A stretch of DNA of 64,000 nt. Origin: Pseudomonadota bacterium. Lineage in GTDB: Bacteria; Pseudomonadota; Gammaproteobacteria; Steroidobacterales; Steroidobacteraceae. Location: NCBI GenBank assembly GCA_023391815.1, contig JAEWAF010000105.1:124001-188000 (forward strand), in the 5' to 3' direction. Made by a program: the position numbers and the translations under genes. The notes under the pieces are model-generated. The model did no database searches. It worked only from the letters and a program-made list of their open reading frames with translations, and was not told the DNA's origin. Below are positions 34,842 through 42,571 of this stretch, one piece after another (position 1 is the stretch's first letter; each line of letters opens with the position of its first letter).

Positions 34842-35762
34842 GTGGTGCTTCGCTCTGATCCCTCCGTTGCCGTTCGCGCTCTGCGCAGCGCCGCGCCGTA
34901 CATTCGCATGTACAAGGGCAAGGTGTTCGTCATCAAGGCCAGCGGCGGTGTGTTCGGCGATCTCGAGTCGACCCGCACGCTGATCGAACAAGTCGCGATC
35001 CTGCATCAGGTCGGCATTCGCGTCGTGCTCGTGCACGGCGGCGGTCCGCAGCTGTCGCAAATCCAGGAATCGTTGGGCATCACGCCGCGCATGGTCGCGG
35101 GCCGTCGTGTCACCGACGAGAAGTCGATGGAAGTCACGAGCATGGTGCTCAACGGCCTCGTGAACACTCAGATTCTCGGCATCTGCCGCGAGCTGGATAT
35201 CGCTGCCGTCGGCGTGAGCGGCGTCGACGCGGGCCTGGTCCGCGCGCACAAGCGTCCGCCGGTGAAGGTCGAAGGCGAGACCGTCGACTATGGTTTTGTC
35301 GGCGACATCGATCTGATCGACGCGAAAGTCCTGCAGCAGTTGCTCGACGACGGCTTGATGCCGGTCGTGAGCCCGGTCTCCGCCGATGACAAAGGCACGC
35401 TGCTGAACATCAACGCCGACACCGTCGCCGCCGGCATCGGCGCCGCGCTGAAAGCGGAGAAGCTGATGCTGGTCACCGGCGCGCCCGGCATCCTGGAGTC
35501 GCTGGAAGATCCGCGCTCGATCATTTCGTACACGGATCTGGCCGGCCTGAAGAAGCTCAAGGATCAGGGCAGCCTCAAAGACGGCATGCTGCCGAAGGCC
35601 AAGGCGATCGAAGAAGCGATTCGCGGCGGCGTGCGTCGCGTGCACGTTATCTCTTACAAGAGCGTGGACTCCATCCTCGCGGAAGTGTTCACGAACGAGG
35701 GCACGGGCACGCTGGTCGTCGAGAACGTCAGCGCGTTGAGCCCGGCCGAACAGCACGCATGA
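34842..35762 (+). CDS. argB: N-acylglutamate kinase ArgB
   Basis: A 306-aa amino-acid kinase starting at GTG 34842 with AAGGA 8 nt upstream. Motifs include VFVIKASGGVFGD, VLVHGGGPQLSQIQESLGI, GRRVTDEKSMEVTSMVLNG, LLNINADTVAAGIGAAL and MLPKAKAIEEAIRGGVRRVHV. It phosphorylates the acylglutamate. There is no C-terminal GNAT domain, unlike the bifunctional NAGS-kinase of Xanthomonas (about 440 aa), so the synthase must be another protein. Its stop overlaps the argH start (ATGA). Confidence 0.93.
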   Translation: MVLRSDPSVAVRALRSAAPYIRMYKGKVFVIKASGGVFGDLESTRTLIEQVAILHQVGIRVVLVHGGGPQLSQIQESLGITPRMVAGRRVTDEKSMEVTSMVLNGLVNTQILGICRELDIAAVGVSGVDAGLVRAHKRPPVKVEGETVDYGFVGDIDLIDAKVLQQLLDDGLMPVVSPVSADDKGTLLNINADTVAAGIGAALKAEKLMLVTGAPGILESLEDPRSIISYTDLAGLKKLKDQGSLKDGMLPKAKAIEEAIRGGVRRVHVISYKSVDSILAEVFTNEGTGTLVVENVSALSPAEQHA

Positions 35763-36946
35763 GTCGTCTCTGGGACAAAGGTGCGCCGCTCGACGAACGT
35801 GTACTCCGGTACACCGCCGGCGAGGATCATGCGCTCGACAATCGCCTCGTCGAGTACGACGTGCGTGCGTCCATCGCGCACGCCGAGATGCTCAATGCGC
35901 AAGGGCTGCTGTCCGCGGCCGACCTGGAAGCCATTCGTCGTGGCCTGACCGACATCGCCGCTGAACACGCCGCCGGCAAATGGCGCGTGCTGCTCGAACA
36001 CGAGGACGGCCAGACCGCACTGGAAAATCTGCTGACCGAGCGCATCGGCGAGGCCGGCAAGCGCGTGCATCTTGCTCGTTCGCGTAACGATCAAGTGCTC
36101 ACGGCAGTGCGCCTCTATCTGCGCGACGCCGTCGATGAATTGAAACAACGTACTGAAGGCGCGGCTCAGGCGCTCGACGAGCTGGCCGAACGTGAAGGCG
36201 ATGTTCCGCTGCCTGGCTACACTCACATGCAGCAGGCCATGCCGAGCTCGGTGAAATTGTGGGCCGGCGGGTTCGCCGCCGAGCTTCGCGATGACGCCGA
36301 AGGTTTACAGCAGGTGCATCGTCGCTTGCAGAAGAGCCCGCTCGGCTCCGCCGCCGGTTACGGCTCGCCCAATCTGCCCATCGATCGTGAAGCGACCGCG
36401 AAGAAACTGGGATTTGCTTCGGTTCAACAGCCTGTCACGTCAGTGCAGCTGTCACGCGGTAAAGCCGAAGCGCAGTTGTTGTTCGAAATCTCGCTGGTCA
36501 TGCAGGACGTGGCGCGCCTCGCGTCGGACCTGCTGCTGTTCTACACGCAGGAATTCTCGTTCGTCGCGTTGCCCGATGCATTCACGACCGGCTCGTCGAT
36601 CATGCCGCAAAAGCGCAACCCCGACGTGTTCGAGCTGATTCGCGGCCGAAGTGCCAGCGCGCAGGCCTGTTTGCTCGAAGTGATGGGCATCGTCGCCAAG
36701 CTGCCTTCGGGATATCAGCGCGATCTGCAGCTGATCAAAGTGCCGCTGTTCCGTGGCATCGATCTGTGCCTGGACACGCTAGGCATTCTGCCCTCGGCGC
36801 TGGCTGGCGTGACCTTCCGCATGGATCGCATCCGACTCGATCCGTCGATTCACGCAGCGGCGCAAGCCAATGAGCTGGTGGTCAAGGAAGGCATCTCGTT
36901 CCGCGAAGCTTATAGACGCATCGGCGAGCAGCTGCGTAAAAAGTAG
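35759..36946 (+). CDS. argH: Argininosuccinate lyase
   Basis: A 395-aa fumarase-superfamily enzyme releasing arginine and fumarate. It is somewhat shorter than the usual about 460 aa. Motifs seen are KRVHLARSRNDQVLTAVRLYLRD, PGYTHMQQAMPSSVKLW, SPLGSAAGYGSPNLPIDRE and the fumarate lyase signature GSSIMPQKRNPDVFELIRGR. Last arginine gene of the operon, overlapping argB by 4 nt. The N-terminus LDERVLRYTAGEDHALDNRLVEYDVRASIAHAEML matches the family start. Confidence 0.94.
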   Translation: MSRLWDKGAPLDERVLRYTAGEDHALDNRLVEYDVRASIAHAEMLNAQGLLSAADLEAIRRGLTDIAAEHAAGKWRVLLEHEDGQTALENLLTERIGEAGKRVHLARSRNDQVLTAVRLYLRDAVDELKQRTEGAAQALDELAEREGDVPLPGYTHMQQAMPSSVKLWAGGFAAELRDDAEGLQQVHRRLQKSPLGSAAGYGSPNLPIDREATAKKLGFASVQQPVTSVQLSRGKAEAQLLFEISLVMQDVARLASDLLLFYTQEFSFVALPDAFTTGSSIMPQKRNPDVFELIRGRSASAQACLLEVMGIVAKLPSGYQRDLQLIKVPLFRGIDLCLDTLGILPSALAGVTFRMDRIRLDPSIHAAAQANELVVKEGISFREAYRRIGEQLRKK

Positions 36947-36975
36947 TCCCGCCGATCTCGGAGCGAAGCCGTCGT

Positions 36976-37404
36976 ATGTCCATCTGGTTCAAACCCTACA
37001 CGCTTGCCGATCTCACCGTGCGCATCGGCATGGCGGAGCATCTCGGGATCGAGTTCACCGAAATCGGCCCGGATTATCTGCGTGGTCGCATGCCGGTCGA
37101 TGACCGCACTCATCAGCCGTACGGCATCCTGCACGGTGGCGCATCGGTTGCTCTGGCCGAAACACTGGGCAGCTACGCGGCCATGCTGACGACGGACCCG
37201 AGCAAATATCGCTGCCTCGGTCAGGAGATCAACGCCAATCACATCCGCGGCGTCGCCAGCGGCTTCGTGATCGGCACCGCGCGGCCCGTTCACCTCGGAC
37301 GTCGCAGTCACGTCTGGGACATTCGTATCACCGACGAACGCGACAAGCTGGTGTGCATTTCCCGCCTGACGATGGCGGTGATCGAAATCGAGCCGCAGGC
37401 CTGA
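36976..37404 (+). CDS. Hotdog-fold thioesterase (PaaI/YdiI type)
   Basis: A 142-aa single hotdog domain. The diagnostic segment is HQPYGILHGGASVALAETLGSYAA, with the catalytic acid in ALAE, then GQEINANHIRGVASGFVIGTARPVHLGRRSHVWDIRITDE. Relatives hydrolyse aromatic or fatty acyl-CoAs; the substrate here is unknown. It begins 29 nt after argH and may be on the same transcript, though no arginine role is implied. Confidence 0.88.
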   Translation: MSIWFKPYTLADLTVRIGMAEHLGIEFTEIGPDYLRGRMPVDDRTHQPYGILHGGASVALAETLGSYAAMLTTDPSKYRCLGQEINANHIRGVASGFVIGTARPVHLGRRSHVWDIRITDERDKLVCISRLTMAVIEIEPQA

Positions 37405-37435
37405 TCGGCAACGGCCGACCTCGAAGCTGTCATGG

Positions 37436-37460
37436 ATGACCCATGCCCGAGGTGGGTCAT
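37436..37460. repeat. 8-bp inverted repeat upstream of lptM
   Basis: ATGACCCA and TGGGTCAT are separated by 9 nt. The repeat lies just before the TATACT element. No T-tract follows, so an operator or weak hairpin is more likely than a terminator. Confidence 0.55.
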
Positions 37461-37461
37461 T

Positions 37462-37467
37462 TATACT
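37462..37467 (+). promoter_or_regulatory. -10-like TATACT just before lptM (leaderless candidate)
   Basis: TATACT ends 7 nt before the ATG at 37474, and there is no Shine-Dalgarno sequence. The inverted repeat at 37436-37460 covers the region where a -35 would sit. Confidence 0.5.
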
Positions 37468-37473
37468 GCGCCG

Positions 37474-37812
37474 ATGAAATCATCCGCGCGCAGATTCGGG
37501 CTCGCCGTGCTGCTGTTCAGCCTGGCGGGCTGCGGGCTGAAAGGTCCGTTGTATTTACCTGACGAGAAGCAGCAGGAAGTGCCCGCCACGCAGCCTGCGC
37601 CGAAGCCGAAGCCGGCGCTGGACGGCAGCAGGATTCTTCTACCGCCGGCACCGCAATCGCAGAAGAAAGATCGGGAACGGAGCGATCAGTCACCGCCCGT
37701 CGCGACGCCTGTCACGCCGCCTGGCATTCCGCCCGGCCCGTCGCAGCCGTTGCCGGTGTCGCCGCCGGATCCGGATCGCCCCGCCGCCACCCCACCGCAG
37801 GCCGGTCAGTAA
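37474..37812 (+). CDS. lptM: LPS-assembly lipoprotein LptM (YifL-like)
   Basis: A 112-aa lipoprotein. From ATG 37474 the signal runs MKSSARRFGLAVLLFSLAGC, with the lipobox at LAGC and the hallmark LptM sequence CGLKGPLYLPD directly after it. The mature tail is long and Pro-rich (repeated PPG/PPD/QP), longer than E. coli LptM (67 aa). LptM helps the LptDE translocon mature. The stop TAA shares its last A with the polA ATG. Confidence 0.9.
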   Translation: MKSSARRFGLAVLLFSLAGCGLKGPLYLPDEKQQEVPATQPAPKPKPALDGSRILLPPAPQSQKKDRERSDQSPPVATPVTPPGIPPGPSQPLPVSPPDPDRPAATPPQAGQ

Positions 37813-40553
37813 TGGCAGCACAACGCAAGCTCGTCCTGGTGGACGGCTCAGGTTATTTGTATCGCGCGTTCCACGCACTTCCACCGCTGACCAACTCGCG
37901 CGGCGAGCCCACGGGCGCGGTGCTCGGCGTGCTCAACATGCTCCAGAAACTGCGCAAGGAAGAGTCGCCGGATCTGATCGCCGTCGTGTTCGACGCGCCG
38001 GGCAAAACGTTTCGTGACGAGCTCTTCGAAGCTTACAAAGCGACGCGCACGCCCATGCCGGACGACCTGCGCTCGCAGTTACAGCCTTTGCTCGACAGTG
38101 TTCGCGCGATGGGCCTGCCGTTACTGCGCATCGAAGGAGTCGAAGCGGACGATGTGATCGGCACGTTGGCGTGCCAGGCCGCCGCGCAAGGCTTCGATGT
38201 GATCATCTCCACCGGCGACAAGGACATGGCCCAGCTGGTGAACGAGCGCATCACGCTGGTCAACACGATGACCGGCTCGCGCCTGAATCGCGAAGGCGTG
38301 AAGACCAAGTTCGACGTTTATCCCGAACAGATCATCGACTACCTGGCGCTGGTCGGCGATACCTCGGACAACATTCCCGGCATTCCCAAAGTCGGCCCGA
38401 AGACCGCGGCGAAATGGCTCGGCGAATACGGCACGCTCGACAAGTTGGTCGAGAACGCCGCCGCCATCACCGGCAAAGTCGGCGAGAATCTGCGCAACGG
38501 CATGAAAGAGCTCGAGCTGTCGCGCAAGCTCGCGACGATCGACCTCAAAGTGAAACTAGACCAGCCGTTCGAAACATTGCGGGTCGGCGAGCCAGATAAA
38601 GATCGGCTGAGAGAACTGTTCACACGCATGGAATTTCGCGCGCTGCTGAAGCAGCTGGTCGGCGATGAAGGTCCGAGCGCCTCGGCGACGGCTGCCGCTG
38701 CATCCGCCGAACCGCCTGCTGAAGGCGCGCCGCCTCCGCCGGTGCCGCGCAAGTACGAAACAGTCGTAACGGCTGCGGCGCTGGAAACATGGGTGGCGGA
38801 GCTGAAGTCGGCGAGTGTGATGTCGCTGAACGTAGCGACGACGTCCAGCGGCTACATGCAAGCGGACATCGTCGGCATCGCTTTCAGTGTCGAACCCGGC
38901 AACGTTGTTTACGTGCCGATCAGTCACGACTACCCGGGCGCGCCGACTCAGTTGTCGCGCGACGTTGTATTGAATGCGCTGAAGCCGGTGCTCGAAGCCG
39001 AGCAGCCGCTGAAGGTCGGTTACGACCTGAAGTTCAAAGGTCACGTGCTCAAGCGCGCCGGCATCGAGCTGCGCGGCGACAAGTTCGACATCATGCTCGA
39101 GTCGTACGTGTTGAACAGCACCGCGACCAAGCACGACCTGGGGCCGATGTCGCGTCGGTATCTCGGCATCGATCCGATTGCGTACGAGAGCGTCGCGGGC
39201 AAGGGCGCGAAGCAGATCGAGTTCAATCAAGTCTCGCTTGAGACCGCCACCAGTTACGCGGCCGAAGAAGCCGACCTCGCTCTGCAATTGCATCGCCTGT
39301 TGTGGCCGCGCCTCGAAGCGCTGCCGCCAGTGAAAGCGCTGTACGAAAACATCGAGCAGCCGCTGGTGCCGGTGCTGCTGAAGATGGAACGGGCCGGCGT
39401 GCTGCTCGACGGCGACTTGCTTCGCAAACAAAGCGGCGAATTGGCGACGCGGATGCGGGAGATCGAAGCGCAAGCGTACGCAGCGGCGGGCCAGCAGTTC
39501 TCGCTGGAGTCGCCCAAGCAATTGCAGGAAGTGCTGTTCGGCAAACTCGGCCTGCCGGTCATTCGCAAGACGCCGACCGGCCAACCGTCGACGGCGGAAG
39601 ATGTGCTCGAAGAGCTCGCGGCGACTTATGAGCTACCGAAGCTCATCATGGATTACCGCGGATTCGCGAAGTTGAAGAGCACGTACACGGACAAACTGCC
39701 GCTGCAGATCAATCGTTCGACTCAGCGCGTGCACACTTGTTATCAGCAGGCGATCGCCGCGACCGGTCGCTTGTCGTCGGCCGATCCGAATCTGCAAAAC
39801 ATTCCGATCCGCACGCCGGAAGGTCGTCGTATTCGTCAGGCGTTCGTGGCGCCGAAAGGCTGGTGCATCGTCGCGGCCGACTATTCGCAGATCGAGCTGC
39901 GCATCATGGCGCATCTGTCCGGCGACGAAGGGTTGCTGAAAGCTTTCAGCGAAGATCGGGACATCCATCTGGCAACCGCGGCCGAAGTGTTCGGCATGAC
40001 GCTCGATACCGTCACCGCGGATCAGCGCCGCACGGCGAAGATGATCAATTTCGGTTTGATCTATGGAATGTCGGCGTTCGGCCTGGCGTCGCGACTCGGC
40101 ATCGAGCGGAGCACGGCGTCACGTTACGTGGAGACCTACTTCCAACGTTATCCCGGCGTGCGGCGTTATATGGACGAGACGCGACAGCTCGCGCACGAGC
40201 GCGGATTCGTCGAGACGGTGTTCGGGCGTCGTCTGTATCTCAACGATATCAACGCACGTAACGCAGCTCTGCGACAAGCCGCAGAGCGCGCGGCGATCAA
40301 CGCGCCCATGCAAGGCACGGCCGCCGATGTCATCAAGCGCGCGATGATCGAGGTCGATCGCTGGTTGATCCAATCCAAGCTCGAAGCCCGCCTGCTGCTC
40401 CAGGTGCATGACGAACTTGTCTTCGAAGTGCGACGCGACCTGGCAGAGGATCTGATCGCACACGTGCGCGAGCGAATGAGCGGTGCCGCCGAGCTGCGCG
40501 TGCCGCTCAAAGTGGATGCCGGTATCGGCGAGAACTGGGACGAGGCGCACTGA
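37812..40553 (+). CDS. polA: DNA polymerase I, proofreading site degenerate
   Basis: A 913-aa enzyme for Okazaki-fragment and repair synthesis. The 5'-3' exonuclease domain (1-about 290) is intact: LVDGSGYLYRAFHALPP, EADDVIGTLA, STGDKDMAQLV, GDTSDNIPGIPKVGPKTAAKWL. The polymerase domain carries DYSQIELRIMAHLSGD, RRTAKMINFGLIYGMSAFGL and LLLQVHDELVFEV. In the middle 3'-5' exonuclease domain the four metal ligands are lost: E. coli Asp355, Glu357, Asp424 and Asp501 align with Asn340, Ala342, Lys409 and Glu486. Proofreading is predicted absent. An Ala/Pro linker lies at about 290-312. Confidence 0.95.
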   Translation: MAAQRKLVLVDGSGYLYRAFHALPPLTNSRGEPTGAVLGVLNMLQKLRKEESPDLIAVVFDAPGKTFRDELFEAYKATRTPMPDDLRSQLQPLLDSVRAMGLPLLRIEGVEADDVIGTLACQAAAQGFDVIISTGDKDMAQLVNERITLVNTMTGSRLNREGVKTKFDVYPEQIIDYLALVGDTSDNIPGIPKVGPKTAAKWLGEYGTLDKLVENAAAITGKVGENLRNGMKELELSRKLATIDLKVKLDQPFETLRVGEPDKDRLRELFTRMEFRALLKQLVGDEGPSASATAAAASAEPPAEGAPPPPVPRKYETVVTAAALETWVAELKSASVMSLNVATTSSGYMQADIVGIAFSVEPGNVVYVPISHDYPGAPTQLSRDVVLNALKPVLEAEQPLKVGYDLKFKGHVLKRAGIELRGDKFDIMLESYVLNSTATKHDLGPMSRRYLGIDPIAYESVAGKGAKQIEFNQVSLETATSYAAEEADLALQLHRLLWPRLEALPPVKALYENIEQPLVPVLLKMERAGVLLDGDLLRKQSGELATRMREIEAQAYAAAGQQFSLESPKQLQEVLFGKLGLPVIRKTPTGQPSTAEDVLEELAATYELPKLIMDYRGFAKLKSTYTDKLPLQINRSTQRVHTCYQQAIAATGRLSSADPNLQNIPIRTPEGRRIRQAFVAPKGWCIVAADYSQIELRIMAHLSGDEGLLKAFSEDRDIHLATAAEVFGMTLDTVTADQRRTAKMINFGLIYGMSAFGLASRLGIERSTASRYVETYFQRYPGVRRYMDETRQLAHERGFVETVFGRRLYLNDINARNAALRQAAERAAINAPMQGTAADVIKRAMIEVDRWLIQSKLEARLLLQVHDELVFEVRRDLAEDLIAHVRERMSGAAELRVPLKVDAGIGENWDEAH

Positions 40554-40701
40554 ACCGGCGCCCTTCCCCACGCGGCCCGCCGCCCGAGTATTTATTTCAT
40601 TTCCGATTCAGGTTGATCGTGCATCCTGATGCAACCTGGTGCCCTGTCCGACTGTTTCATCAGTCAGCGTCCATCAGCATTTGTTACAAAAGGACCTCTT
40701 C
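40554..40701 (+). promoter_or_regulatory. Leader region of the outer-membrane barrel pair
   Basis: A 148-bp gap after polA without an ORF of its own. AAAAGGA (about 40687-40693) precedes the ATG at 40702 and is a strong ribosome site. I see no clear -35/-10 pair. Confidence 0.35.
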
Positions 40702-41220
40702 ATGCGTAAAGCGATTCTGGCCTCCGCACTGCTGCTCGCGAGTGGCGCGACCATGGCGGCCGACAACGGCATCTATCTCGGTGCCAGCCTCGGCGACGCC
40801 AACGTCGACCTCGATCAGGGCGTCGCGCAGGTCGACGACAGCGACACCGGCTTCAAGATCATCGCCGGCATTCGTCCGCTGGACTGGTTCGGGATCGAGG
40901 CCAGCTATGTGAATTTCGGCGAGCCCGAGCAGAACGGCTTCTCCGTCAAGACCGACGGCATTACCGGTTTCGGCGTGTTCTTCCTGCCCGTAGGTCCGGT
41001 GGACGTGTTCGCCAAAGGCGGCGTGATCAGCTTCGACACCGAGCTCAAGCACGCCAGCCTGGGCCGTATTCGAGAGGACGGCACCGACTTCGCCTACGGC
41101 GTCGGCGTGCAGTTCCGGCTGCTCAGCCTCGGCGTGCGCGCCGAGTATGAGAAGTTCGATATCGACGAGGTGAAGGACGCCAACATGCTGTCGATCGGCG
41201 TCACCTACACCTTCCTCTAA
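40702..41220 (+). CDS. Outer-membrane beta-barrel protein
   Basis: A 172-aa protein from ATG 40702, chosen for AAAAGGA upstream and a clean signal peptide (MRKAILASALLLASGATMAA). The mature part has alternating amphipathic strands (GIYLGASLGDANVDL, GFKIIAGIRPLDWFGIEASYVNFGE, FGVFFLPVGPVDVFAKGG, FAYGVGVQFRLLSLGVRAEYEKF) and ends TYTFL, a barrel-type C-terminus. It fits the small eight-strand OmpX/OmpA-like barrel group (PF13505 type). No ligand is known. A paralogue follows 36 nt downstream. Confidence 0.85.
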   Translation: MRKAILASALLLASGATMAADNGIYLGASLGDANVDLDQGVAQVDDSDTGFKIIAGIRPLDWFGIEASYVNFGEPEQNGFSVKTDGITGFGVFFLPVGPVDVFAKGGVISFDTELKHASLGRIREDGTDFAYGVGVQFRLLSLGVRAEYEKFDIDEVKDANMLSIGVTYTFL

Positions 41221-41256
41221 AGCATCCGCTCTCACGGACTACAACGGAGCACCATC

Positions 41257-41898
41257 ATGCGTTTGCCCCTTCGCTGGCTGTCATTGCCACTTGCGCTGTG
41301 CGCGGCGAGCCCCGCCGCGTTCGCGCGAGATCCCGCTCTGGCAGGGCCTTATTTCGGCGGATCGATCGGCGATTCGACCGTGCAGTTCAAGGACGATCAG
41401 ACGCGCGAGGAATTCGACGCCGACGACACCGGCTTCAAAGTCATCGCCGGTTACCGGATCATCGACTGGGTCGCGGTCGAGCTGAACTACACCGATTTCG
41501 GCAAGCCCACCGATCGCATCTTCGGCGTCGATCTGGAAGCCGACTATTCGGCGGTCTCGGCCAGCGCGCTCGGCATGCTGCCCTTGGGCGATAACTTCGA
41601 CCTGTTCGGCCGGCTGGGCGTGGCCCGCCTCGACGCGGATTTCCGTGCGCGCGGCTTCTCCGGCTCGGAAAGCGAGAAGAGCACCGAACCCCTGATCGGC
41701 ATCGGCGCCCAATTTCGCACCAACAACCTGGCGGTCCGCATCGAATACGAAGGCATCTTGCTGGATGCCAGCAATCGTAACGACGACGACTGGTGGGACT
41801 GGGGCGACGATGACGACTGGGACGACAACGACGACAGCGACTGGCTGACCATGCTGTCGCTCGGCTTCACCTATAAGTTCGGGGGTCCGGCACGTTGA
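41257..41898 (+). CDS. Outer-membrane beta-barrel paralogue with Asp/Trp-rich loop
   Basis: A 213-aa protein with a signal peptide (MRLPLRWLSLPLALCAASPAAFA) and the same strand pattern as the upstream gene (YFGGSIGDSTVQF, GFKVIAGYRIIDWVAVELNYTDFGKP, GIGAQFRTNNLAVRIEYEGIL, LSLGFTYKFGG). The pair is a tandem duplication. Between the last two strands lies an insertion at about residues 171-194, made almost only of Asp, Trp and Asn. Such a loop would be outside the cell and could bind Ca2+ or other cations (inference). Confidence 0.85.
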   Translation: MRLPLRWLSLPLALCAASPAAFARDPALAGPYFGGSIGDSTVQFKDDQTREEFDADDTGFKVIAGYRIIDWVAVELNYTDFGKPTDRIFGVDLEADYSAVSASALGMLPLGDNFDLFGRLGVARLDADFRARGFSGSESEKSTEPLIGIGAQFRTNNLAVRIEYEGILLDASNRNDDDWWDWGDDDDWDDNDDSDWLTMLSLGFTYKFGGPAR

Positions 41899-41933
41899 TC
41901 GTGACGGCAATTGGTCAGGCCACTTTGTGGCAT

Positions 41934-41955
41934 TCGTGCCACAAAAACCACGGCG
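41934..41955 (+). terminator. UUCG-loop hairpin after the barrel pair
   Basis: A perfect 9-bp stem TTTGTGGCA/TGCCACAAA with a TTCG tetraloop, 36 nt past the stop of the second barrel gene. There is no T-tract, so it may stabilise or define the mRNA 3' end rather than act as a classical terminator. Confidence 0.5.
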
Positions 41956-42097
41956 CCGGCGCGTTGCAAGGCTTCCGCCTGTGGTCTTCCAGTCGCAACC
42001 TGACTTGGGTTAACCGCATGAAAGGATGAAGATTTTTTCACGCTCAACGAGTGAAAAAGTCGCGGAACTTTCGCCCCGGGCGGGCGTCATAACTCCC

Positions 42098-42215
42098 GAG
42101 CGTCGGCCAGGACGCTCCCGTCCGCTGACCTCCCTGAGTGGACGGTAACCCGGTCCATCCCCATGCCGGGTAATACTGCCCCGGTGGCTCCAGAAGTCGC
42201 CGGGGTTCTTTTTTT
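42098..42215 (+). ncRNA. Candidate structured RNA ending in an intrinsic terminator
   Basis: Four hairpins lie in a row on the plus strand. They are 42098-42117 (GAGCGTC/GACGCTC), 42118-42145 (9-bp stem with one G-T pair, C-rich loop GACCTCCCTG), 42148-42171 (ACCCGG/CCGGGT, loop TCCATCCCCATG) and 42179-42205 (CCCCGG/CCGGGG). TTCTTTTTTT follows. No ORF is present and the next plus-strand gene is over 1 kb away. C-rich loops with CCUCCC recall small RNAs that pair with ribosome sites. It could instead be the 3' UTR of the barrel gene. Confidence 0.5.
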
Positions 42216-42327
42216 CTGGCGGGCGATCGGGCAGTCCCTGCCACGACGGCCCGCGCTGCGACGGGAAAAAACGTCGTTTTTCCCTGGCAGCCGCCGCCGG
42301 AGGCGGCGGGCACATCCCTGTGCCTGG

Positions 42328-42511
42328 GCGGTTCCCCTTCGCCATCGTGGCTGGAGCCAGCGTCCCATCTTCAGCGGTTCCCCTTCGCCATTGTGGCTCG
42401 AACCAGCGGCCCATCCTGAGCGGTTCCCTTCGCCATCGTGGCCCGAACCAGCGTCACTATTCTGAGCGGTTCCCCTTCGCCACGGTGTCTGAAAGCAGCG
42501 TCCCTGTGCTT
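42328..42511. repeat. 46-bp tandem repeat, four copies
   Basis: Copies start at 42328, 42374, 42420 and 42466, each beginning GCGGTTCCC(C)TTCGCCA. Within copies, GTGGCTCGAACCAGCG-like text is shared with point changes; the third copy has one C fewer in the C-run. The period (46) is not a multiple of three, so it is not coding. There are no unique spacers, which excludes CRISPR. Confidence 0.85.
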
Positions 42512-42571
42512 CGCCGCTCTCCTGGGGCTGGCGCGCGGTACGCGCGGTCCGGGGCGGCATAACTGCGCTTG

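Noticed and set aside
42060..42215. c-di-GMP riboswitch in the non-coding island
   Set aside because: Lacks the GACGCAAAGCCTCCGG core and the GAAA-capped P2, so it is not GEMM-I; kept only as an unclassified RNA candidate.
42328..42511. Possible CRISPR array
   Set aside because: Units are contiguous with no unique spacers between identical repeats, and no cas genes are nearby.
42087..42560. Minus-strand frame with repeated WRRGTAQ-like text
   Set aside because: Arises from the 46-bp tandem repeat; the period breaks the frame and there is no start context or family.
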